A model generated the notes under the pieces. It saw only the letters and a list, made by a program, of their open reading frames with translations. It was not told the DNA's origin and made no database searches. The translations under genes were made by a program, and so were the position numbers. DNA of 64,000 nucleotides, taken from the NCBI RefSeq assembly GCF_016632335.1, contig NZ_JAEPBG010000004.1, positions 186,001 through 250,000 on the forward strand, read 5' to 3'. The stretch is from Noviherbaspirillum pedocola (lineage in GTDB: Bacteria; Pseudomonadota; Gammaproteobacteria; Burkholderiales; Burkholderiaceae_D). This document shows, one piece after another, positions 57,604-64,000 of the stretch; the first letter of the stretch is position 1, and every line of letters starts with the position of its first letter.

Positions 57604-59148
57604 ATGAATCCAATTGCTCGTCGCATGCAGGCGCACTATATGTTGGCCGACCGTTTGATGCTCGGAATATTGTCGGCTCTGCTTCTCATCTCTTTTTGCA
57701 TATCCGGCATGCATGACACCCTCATTTGGTCGTGCATCGTCGGTCTTCCCGCGCTTGCCGTACCGGCCGTGTTTTATGTGCTTCGTCCCGGTGAGCGCAT
57801 CACACGCTGCGTGGTCGCCACTGCAATGATGGTCTTCTGCGCCCTGCAGATTCATCAGGCGGGAGGTCTCACCGAGGTGCACTTCGGCATTTTCGTAGCG
57901 CTGGCGTTTCTGCTCTTCTATCGGGACTGGACGGTCATTGTGACCGCGGCAGTGGTGGTCGCGGCACACCACCTGAGCTTCGATTTTCTTCAGGAGCGGG
58001 GCTATGGCGTGCTGTGCCTGACCAGGCCGAGTCTCGGCATGGTGTTGCTCCACGCAAGCTATGTGGTCGCTGAAGCAGCGGTGCTGATCTATTTGGCCGT
58101 GATTCTGCACAGGCAAGCGGTAGAGGAGGTGGAGCTCAACGCGCGCGTGGAGGGATTGAACAACGCAGGTGATGGACTGATTAACCTGGCCGAACAAGAG
58201 CATGGCCGCTCAAGCCAGGCCGGACGCAATTTCGATGTGATGCTGGGGATATTGAGCGAGTCGATCATGCGGATTCGCCAGGGAACGGAAGTGATCCATC
58301 AGGCCAGCCAGGAAATTGCAGCGGGCAACATGGACCTTTCTACACGCACTGAGTCGCAGGCCTCGTCGCTGCAGCAGACCACGTCTTCGATGGAAGAGCT
58401 GACCTCGACCGTGCGGCAAAACGCGGAAAACGCTGATCATGCCAATCAGCTTGCCTCGAACGCTTCGCAGGCGGCGATGGCAAGCGGCGCGGTGGTTGCG
58501 GACGTCATATCCACCATTGGAGAGATAGATGCGGCGTCGAAGAGGATCGCGGACATCATCACCACGGTCGACAGCATCGCTTTCCAGACCAACATCCTGG
58601 CCCTGAATGCCGCGGTCGAAGCAGCGCGAGCCGGCGAGCAGGGACGGGGCTTTGCCGTGGTTGCGACAGAAGTGCGCAACCTGGCGCAGCGCTCTGCGTC
58701 GGCGGCACAGGAGATCAAGACCCTGATCTCCGCCTCGGTTGAGAAAGTGCAGGCTGGCACCGTCCTTGCTGCGCAAGCGGGCAATGCGATGGAGGATGTG
58801 GTCAGCAGGGTACAAAGCGTCACCGCCGTGATCAACGAAATCACCGCGGCAAGCCGTGAACAGCGCAATGGCATCGAGCAGGTGAACCGGGCCGTGATGC
58901 AACTCGATACCGTGACACAGCAGAACGCGGCGCTGGTGGAACAGGCGGCCGCCGCAGCGGCGTCCTTGCAAGACCAGGCAGGCAACCTGGAACAGGCAGT
59001 CAGCGTATTTCGTATGGGGCAGGAGCATCACACGAGCGCAGTGCCTGCGTCACGTGTCCCGCTCCAGCTGAACCGGGACAATGGAAATACCATTCCCCTT
59101 GCCATGAATCGTCAGACGAAGGCGCTGTCGAAGTCGCCTGCTTGCTGA
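57604..59148 (+). CDS. Methyl-accepting chemotaxis protein with a membrane-embedded, His-rich sensor
   Basis: 514 residues. The first 170 residues hold about five or six TM helices and no periplasmic domain. Histidines H84, H93 ([13 protein letters not shown]), H122-H123 (AAHHLSFDF) and H150 lie in or near the membrane segments. A linker leads, with no clear HAMP, to an MCP signalling domain with [20 protein letters not shown]. The C-terminus (KALSKSPAC) lacks the CheR-docking pentapeptide, so it would depend on other receptors for efficient methylation. The clustered His suggest metal or heme binding, or energy/redox sensing (inference). Confidence 0.93.
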   Translation: MNPIARRMQAHYMLADRLMLGILSALLLISFCISGMHDTLIWSCIVGLPALAVPAVFYVLRPGERITRCVVATAMMVFCALQIHQAGGLTEVHFGIFVALAFLLFYRDWTVIVTAAVVVAAHHLSFDFLQERGYGVLCLTRPSLGMVLLHASYVVAEAAVLIYLAVILHRQAVEEVELNARVEGLNNAGDGLINLAEQEHGRSSQAGRNFDVMLGILSESIMRIRQGTEVIHQASQEIAAGNMDLSTRTESQASSLQQTTSSMEELTSTVRQNAENADHANQLASNASQAAMASGAVVADVISTIGEIDAASKRIADIITTVDSIAFQTNILALNAAVEAARAGEQGRGFAVVATEVRNLAQRSASAAQEIKTLISASVEKVQAGTVLAAQAGNAMEDVVSRVQSVTAVINEITAASREQRNGIEQVNRAVMQLDTVTQQNAALVEQAAAAAASLQDQAGNLEQAVSVFRMGQEHHTSAVPASRVPLQLNRDNGNTIPLAMNRQTKALSKSPAC

Positions 59149-59267
59149 TTTGCCTTTGTACAGTGCGAGCGCACTTGCTACTTCGCCGGATGCTCGCGCG
59201 ATGAAGCGGGCATGCAGGGAAAACGGTCCCCGCTGACGCCCGCTCCATCGTTCCGCCGAGGCCGAAC

Positions 59268-60572
59268 TCAGCGGTTCACGACGCGTTTCGGCATGGTCAG
59301 CACGATCGCCGCTGCAGCAATCAGCGAGATTGCCACGCAGTACAGGCCCATGTCCGTGCTATGCGTCACATCCTTGATCCAGCCAACCAGGTAGGGGCTG
59401 ACGAAACCGGCCAGATTGCCGACCGAGTTGATGAGCGCGATACCGGTGGCCGCAGCAGCGCCGCCCAGGAAAGCCGGAGGAATCGACCAGAACTGGCACA
59501 GCGCCCCCAGGATGCCGATCGTCGCAAACGTCAGCGACACAACCGCAAGCGTCACGTCATGCGGCACCAGCGTGCTTGCCACCAGGCCGGCTGCGCCAAG
59601 AATGGCCGGTATCGCGACGTGCCAGCGGCGCTCCTTGCTCTTGTCCGAGCTGCGTCCCAGCATCACCATCGCGACTGCGGCGGCGCCATACGGGATCATC
59701 GTCAACAGGCCGACATCGAAAGCATCTGTCACGCCGGAAGCCTTGATCAGGGTCGGCAGCCAGAATCCGATGCCGTACAAGCCCATGATGATGCCGAAGT
59801 AGCAGGCGCACAGCACCCATACTCGGCTATTGGTGAAGGCGCCGCTGGCGCTGTGGACCTCGATATGCCCGGACTCGCTGGTCAGGCCCTTCTCCAACAC
59901 CACCTTCTCTTCCTCGTTCAGCCACTTGGCCGAGCGTATGCCGTCGTCCAGGTACAGCAGCACCACGATACCGCCGATGATGGACGGAATCGCTTCGATC
60001 AGAAACAGCCACTGCCATCCTGGCATGCCGCTCACGCCGTTGAACTGATTCAGGATCCAGCCGGAAAGCGGGCCGCCGACGACACCGGCGATGGGGATGC
60101 CGGTCATGAACATCGCGGTGATCTTGGCGCGGCGTGAAGACGGGAACCAGTAGGTCAGATAGAGGATGATGCCGGGGAAAAAGCCGGCCTCGGCCACACC
60201 CAGGAAGAAGCGCAGGATGTAGAAGGTCGTTGGCGTCTTCACGAAAATCATTGCGCCGGAGAGCAGGCCCCAGCTGAGCATGATGCGCGCGATCCACTTG
60301 CGTGCGCCGAAGCGATGCAGCGCGATATTGCTCGGTACTTCGAAGATGAAATAGCCGATGAAGAAGATACCGGCGCCGAGGCCGTAGATGGTCTCGCTGA
60401 ATTTCAGGTCCGCCAGCATCTGCAGCTTGGCGAATCCAACGTTCACCCGGTCAAGGTAGGCGAACACATAGCAAAGGAATAGGAAGGGGACCAGACGCCA
60501 CGTCACCTTGGCATAGGTGCTGTCCACGGTATTGGACTGCGCGGCGACATCGCCATAGGCGGTCTTTAACAT
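59268..60572 (-). CDS. MFS transporter, anion:cation symporter (ACS) type
   Basis: 434 residues with about 12 TM helices. The family signature after TM1, CYVFAYLDRVNVGFAKLQM, and EVPSNIALHRFGARKWIAR between TM2 and TM3 are typical of the ACS family (phthalate, tartrate, glucarate and hexuronate permeases). A strong AGGAGATAAC site precedes the ATG. It is the last gene of a probable operon after a class II aldolase gene, so it likely imports the sugar acid or aromatic acid that enzyme handles. Confidence 0.93.
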   Translation of the reverse strand: MLKTAYGDVAAQSNTVDSTYAKVTWRLVPFLFLCYVFAYLDRVNVGFAKLQMLADLKFSETIYGLGAGIFFIGYFIFEVPSNIALHRFGARKWIARIMLSWGLLSGAMIFVKTPTTFYILRFFLGVAEAGFFPGIILYLTYWFPSSRRAKITAMFMTGIPIAGVVGGPLSGWILNQFNGVSGMPGWQWLFLIEAIPSIIGGIVVLLYLDDGIRSAKWLNEEEKVVLEKGLTSESGHIEVHSASGAFTNSRVWVLCACYFGIIMGLYGIGFWLPTLIKASGVTDAFDVGLLTMIPYGAAAVAMVMLGRSSDKSKERRWHVAIPAILGAAGLVASTLVPHDVTLAVVSLTFATIGILGALCQFWSIPPAFLGGAAAATGIALINSVGNLAGFVSPYLVGWIKDVTHSTDMGLYCVAISLIAAAAIVLTMPKRVVNR

Positions 60573-60667
60573 TGTTATCTCCTGTGTGTTGCCGGCGCGC
60601 TCATCGTCGCGCCGATCATGCTTATATGGGCGGCCCTTGCTGCCGGCCGCCTCTCTTCCCTGGCAGC

Positions 60668-61537
60668 TCAGTCGAACATATCCGGGCTGGTTTGGACGAG
60701 CTGCTCGTAAATCGGCTGGAAGTGCAGCCAGCCGATGTACTCGCTGCCCACGTGTTCACGGCTGTAGCGCGAGCTGTGCTCCGGAACCATGATCGGTTTG
60801 ATGCCGGTGGCTTCCACCAGCAATTGCTGCTGGCAGCAGCGCTCGAGCGCGATGAACCAGAATGCCGCGGCTTCGATGCTGTGACGGCTCACGGTCAAGA
60901 GACCGTGATTCTGGTGTATCGCTGCCTTGACGTTTTTGAAGTAATCGGCGACCGACATGCCTGCCTTTTCTTCGACGGCCACGGCGCCGGCCTCATCACC
61001 GATGACGACATGGTCCTCAAAGAACGCGGCGGCGTCCTGGGTGATCGGATCGAGCGGACGGCCGAGCGCCGCGAACGCAGTGCCATACACCGTATGCGCA
61101 TGGCACATCGCGACGATGTCAGGGTTGGCTTCATGCACCGCGGCATGCAGCACGAATCCGGCGCGGTTCAGCGCGTGGGTCCCTTCCACGACCTTGCCCT
61201 TGTGGTCAGCCAGGATCAGGTTCGACACCTTGACCTGCGCGAAATGCACGGCCATCGGGTTGGTCCAGTACAGATCGGGGAACTCCGGATCGCGCACAGT
61301 GAGATGGCCGGCAAAACCGTAGTCGAGGTTGTGCAAGGCAAAGGCGCGGCACGCGGCGACGAGGCGCTCCTTGCGATGCTGGCGTTCCTGCGCGAAGGTC
61401 GAGAAGTCCGGCAGTTCGGGGAATTTCAGGCCGTCCTGCTTGGGGCGATAGATCGAGTTATTGGAAGGATGGGAAATCGTACGGCGCAGTTCTGTCTGTT
61501 GCGCGCTGGTATTGACTTGCGTAGTGCCGGTGCTCAT
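60668..61537 (-). CDS. Class II aldolase/adducin-family protein
   Basis: 289 residues from the ATG at 61537 with ACAGGAGACAGGC upstream. It has the zinc-site pattern of fuculose-phosphate-aldolase-like proteins: acidic E in VVEGTHAL, H-x-H in AMCHAHTVYG, and a distal His in HQNHGLLTVSR. Members cleave or decarboxylate phosphosugars or act on aldehydes of aromatic pathways. The closest by pattern are the longer class II aldolases found beside MFS and LysR genes. The substrate is unknown. The stop is 95 bp before the MFS start on the same strand. Confidence 0.92.
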   Translation of the reverse strand: MSTGTTQVNTSAQQTELRRTISHPSNNSIYRPKQDGLKFPELPDFSTFAQERQHRKERLVAACRAFALHNLDYGFAGHLTVRDPEFPDLYWTNPMAVHFAQVKVSNLILADHKGKVVEGTHALNRAGFVLHAAVHEANPDIVAMCHAHTVYGTAFAALGRPLDPITQDAAAFFEDHVVIGDEAGAVAVEEKAGMSVADYFKNVKAAIHQNHGLLTVSRHSIEAAAFWFIALERCCQQQLLVEATGIKPIMVPEHSSRYSREHVGSEYIGWLHFQPIYEQLVQTSPDMFD

Positions 61538-61637
61538 GCCTGTCTCCTGTGTCGGGTTGCCAAAGAATGGCCGCAACGATAAGACAGCATGCGCCGGCGA
61601 TCCAGACGCGCCGGGCAATAAGATTTATTTCACCGGC

Positions 61638-62543
61638 TTATAAATGCCACGGCGGCTCGCGAAACACCTCGACGAAGTAATCGATGAATGCGCGGATGCG
61701 CGGCACGACCTGGCGCTCCGGGAGATAAACCACATGGATGGCGGTATCGTCCTTGGCCTGATAGTCGCTCAAAAGCGGCACCAGATCGCCACGACGGATT
61801 GCCGGCACCGCGAGATGTTCGGCCAGGCGCATGATGCCCATGCCTGCCATGCACAGTTGAAAGAGAGTCGTGCCATCGGTGCTGCGGAAGTTGCCCTGCA
61901 CGGTGAGCGTTTCGGCTTGGCCGTTGACCATGAACGGCCATTGGTTGAGATGCTCACGCGGTGCTTCCCACGTCAGGCAGGTGTGCCGGGACAGGCCGTG
62001 CGGCGTCACCGGCTGGCCATGCCTGGCAAGGTAATCGGGCGAAGCCACCACGACACGCTGCAGATCGCAGAGCTTGCGGCTGCGCAGCGAAGAGTCCTGC
62101 AGCCGCCCCATGCGTATCGCGACGTCGAAGTTGTCTTCGATGAGATTGACGTTCGAGTCCGACAGCGAAAAGTGCATGCAGATCTTCGGGTATTTCGCCA
62201 TGAACCCCGGCAGCGCCGGCACCAGCTGATCCATGCCGAATGCGTGCGGTGCACTGATGCGCAGATTGCCGGAGGGCTCGCTTGCCCGCACTTGCGCTTC
62301 GGCTTCCTCGAGACTGTCGAGGATGCTGTTACAGGACAGCAGAAAGCGCTCGCCCTCGCTGGTCAATCGTTGCATGCGCGTCGATCGGTGCAGCAGCTGA
62401 ACGCCAAGCCGTCGCTCGAGGCTGCTCATCATCTGGCTGACAAAGGGCTGGCTCACACCGAGCAGGTTCGCGGCGGCGGTAAAGCCGCCAGCCTCGACCA
62501 CTGCCTTGAACACGCGCATCTCCAGCAAGCGCTCATCTCTCAT
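61638..62543 (-). CDS. LysR-family transcriptional regulator
   Basis: 301 residues. Winged helix-turn-helix at 1-62 (FKAVVEAGGFTAAANLLGVS, then QPFVSQMMSSLERRLGVQLL) and substrate-binding domain at 90-295. AGGAGG-type ribosome site upstream. Unlike most LysR genes it is codirectional with its neighbours (aldolase 100 bp downstream, then MFS). It may thus head the operon and regulate it from its own promoter, or the aldolase promoter may lie in the 100-bp gap. Confidence 0.93.
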   Translation of the reverse strand: MRDERLLEMRVFKAVVEAGGFTAAANLLGVSQPFVSQMMSSLERRLGVQLLHRSTRMQRLTSEGERFLLSCNSILDSLEEAEAQVRASEPSGNLRISAPHAFGMDQLVPALPGFMAKYPKICMHFSLSDSNVNLIEDNFDVAIRMGRLQDSSLRSRKLCDLQRVVVASPDYLARHGQPVTPHGLSRHTCLTWEAPREHLNQWPFMVNGQAETLTVQGNFRSTDGTTLFQLCMAGMGIMRLAEHLAVPAIRRGDLVPLLSDYQAKDDTAIHVVYLPERQVVPRIRAFIDYFVEVFREPPWHL

Positions 62544-62955
62544 CGCGCGATTTCCTCCTCGTGGAATCCAATGACCAGTCCGATGTGAAAGCGGATATTC
62601 TCAAACGCCTCTAGCGATTCATGCATCCTGTTACATTGCATCTCACTCATCTCTTGCCGGCCCGCCAGGGCTGTGACAAACACACGGGACCGTCAATATA
62701 CAGGTCCGCTTCCCCGCAAGATTTCCGATCTGCACGAACGGCGCGCTCATAAGCCTTCTTTCTTCGTTGAGCTCATTGTGACTGCGACGCGAGATATGCC
62801 TGGGCACGGCGGCTCATGCGCCGCTTGTGACTGCGCAATGCCGAAGCAATCCCTTTTCAGGATTACATTCATACAAACTAGAATGGCCCTGCCGCCGATC
62901 CGGTGGCCGATCCGGTATCCCGGATGAATAACTAAAACGCGATCAGGAGACACAA
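62544..62955. other. Divergent intergenic region before the binding-protein gene
   Basis: 412 bp between a LysR gene and the divergent transporter gene. It must carry both promoters; no clear box, dyad or gene was recognised. Confidence 0.5.
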
Positions 62956-64000
62956 ATGACACGGCACAACAACGTACTTGCGGTACTGGCATCGACGCTG
63001 GCGCTCGGCCTCGCCGCTCCTGCCTCGGCGCAGATTTCAGGCGACTCGGTGAAGATAGGCTTCATCACCGACCTCTCGGGCTTGTATTCCGATACCGACG
63101 GCACCGGCGGCATCGAGGCGATCAAGATGGCGATCGCGGATTTCGGCGGCAACCTGGACGGGAAAAAAATCGAGCTGCTTACTGCCGATCACCAGAACAA
63201 GGCCGATATCGCGGCCGGCAAGGCGCGCGAATGGATAGACCGCGAAGGCGTGGACATGATCATCGGCGGCACCAATTCCGCGACCAGCCTGTCAATGGCA
63301 AAGGTCGCCGCCGAAAAGAAAAAACCTTTCATCTCGGTCGGTGCGGGTACGGCGCGATTGACCAATGAGGAATGCACGCCGTACACGGTCCACTATGCGT
63401 ACGACACGGTTGCGCTCGCCAGGGGAACAGGCGGCGCAGTGGTGAAGCAGGGGGGCAAGACCTGGTTCTTCCTGACCGCCGATTATGCGTTCGGCACCTC
63501 GCTGGAAAACGATACTGCCGCAGTGGTGAAGGCTTCGGGTGGCAAGGTGCTCGGTTCGGTGCGGCATCCGCTGTCGGCTTCGGATTTCTCTTCCTTCCTG
63601 TTGCAGGCGCAGGCGTCGAAGGCGGAGATCCTGGGCCTGGCCGATGCCGGCGGCGACACGATCAATGCCATCAAGTCCGCCAACGAGTTCGGCATTACCA
63701 AGACCATGAAGCTGGCCGGCCTGCTGATGTTCATTACCGACGTGCATTCGCTCACCCCGGCGCTGGCCAAGGGCATGTACCTGACCGACAGCTGGTACTG
63801 GGACCGGGACGATGACAGCCGCGCCTTCGCCAAGCGCTTCTACGCAAAGGAACACAAGATGCCGTCCAGCCTGCAGGCAGCCGATTACTCTTCCGCGCTG
63901 CAATACCTGAAGGCAGTCAAGGCGGCCGGCACGGACGATGGCGACAAGGTGATGGCGCAGTTGCGGTCGATGAAGCTCAACGACATGTATGTCAAGAACG
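62956..64000 (+). CDS. Branched-chain-amino-acid-type ABC transporter substrate-binding protein (3' end outside window)
   Basis: 348 residues visible; the frame stays open to the end of the window. CAGGAGACACAA precedes the ATG. The signal peptide (MTRHNNVLAVLASTLALGLA, cut after SAQ or ASA) is followed by the type I periplasmic-binding fold: VKIGFITDLSGLYSD, GKKIELLTADHQNKAD, VDMIIGGTNSATSLSMAKVA, and KTWFFLTADYAFGTSLEND. LivJ-like proteins of this branch in Burkholderiales bind amino acids, amides or aromatic acids. Permease and ATPase genes would be expected beyond the window. Confidence 0.94.
   Translation, partial: MTRHNNVLAVLASTLALGLAAPASAQISGDSVKIGFITDLSGLYSDTDGTGGIEAIKMAIADFGGNLDGKKIELLTADHQNKADIAAGKAREWIDREGVDMIIGGTNSATSLSMAKVAAEKKKPFISVGAGTARLTNEECTPYTVHYAYDTVALARGTGGAVVKQGGKTWFFLTADYAFGTSLENDTAAVVKASGGKVLGSVRHPLSASDFSSFLLQAQASKAEILGLADAGGDTINAIKSANEFGITKTMKLAGLLMFITDVHSLTPALAKGMYLTDSWYWDRDDDSRAFAKRFYAKEHKMPSSLQAADYSSALQYLKAVKAAGTDDGDKVMAQLRSMKLNDMYVKN

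Noticed and set aside
1-64000. CRISPR arrays, tRNA and rRNA genes, insertion sequences
   Set aside because: No regularly spaced repeats, no recognisable tRNA cloverleaf or rRNA sequence and no transposase were seen on either strand. A covariance-model scan would be needed to exclude tRNAs or small RNAs formally.

Overview
The window is GC-rich DNA (AT-richer only in a few intergenic stretches) with densely packed genes, many overlapping start/stop codons and several methyl-accepting chemotaxis proteins (MCPs). Gene content (eutBC, YsnF-type stress protein, tannase/feruloyl esterase, an ACS-family MFS permease next to a class II aldolase, Liv-type binding protein, CheR-type C-terminal pentapeptides) suggests a free-living betaproteobacterium of the Burkholderiales, perhaps Oxalobacteraceae. 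That placement is inference from gene types, not a database result. No rRNA, tRNA, CRISPR array or insertion sequence was recognised.

Layout. 1-8.7 kb: 3' end of an MCP, a small lipoprotein, a lone receiver, a PAS hybrid histidine kinase, a DUF2382 stress protein, a small secreted protein, and a divergent SDR/LysR pair. 9.0-11.8 kb: eutB-eutC on the minus strand and two small unknown genes. 12.0-42.9 kb: the main object of interest (below). 43.1-48.2 kb: a minus-strand signalling operon (PAS-kinase-receiver-PAS-GGDEF-EAL protein, GAF protein, receiver). 48.9-59.1 kb: two more MCPs, a secreted tannase-family esterase, a DUF2272 protein, a small gene behind a perfect LexA-type operator, glucose-6-phosphate dehydrogenase, and a 1.5-kb stretch without a convincing gene. 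59.3-64 kb: MFS permease, class II aldolase and LysR gene, then the 5' part of a branched-chain-amino-acid-type binding protein.

The 12-43 kb island reads as a phospho-regulated double-glycine peptide secretion system. It has a cytoplasmic parvulin-type isomerase, an ABC exporter with two cyclic-nucleotide-binding-like domains and an intact C39 leader peptidase, an HlyD-type adaptor and a NodT/TolC-type outer-membrane factor. It encodes eight small precursor peptides with a shared leader ending in Gly-Gly, in two paralogous four-gene operons. Each operon has a near-consensus sigma-54 promoter, and the exporter operon encodes a sigma-54 enhancer-binding protein. Around these sit two membrane Ser/Thr kinases (one with a DUF4384-like, one with a MORN-repeat C-terminus), a PP2C phosphatase, a membrane protein with two FHA domains, an FHA-GAF-HD-GYP protein, an FGE-like protein without the catalytic cysteines, two DUF4399 proteins and a 1329-residue ankyrin protein.

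Working model (inference): sigma-54 and the enhancer-binding protein switch on the peptide operons. The isomerase keeps precursors export-competent, the C39 domain removes leaders, and the ABC/HlyD/OMF channel secretes Asn/Gln/Gly-rich mature peptides. Thr phosphorylation (kinases, PP2C, FHA readers) and c-di-GMP turnover (HD-GYP) gate the machine. The mature peptides carry Gln/Asn/Gly motifs reminiscent of repeat-forming or adhesive extracellular proteins; their function is unknown.
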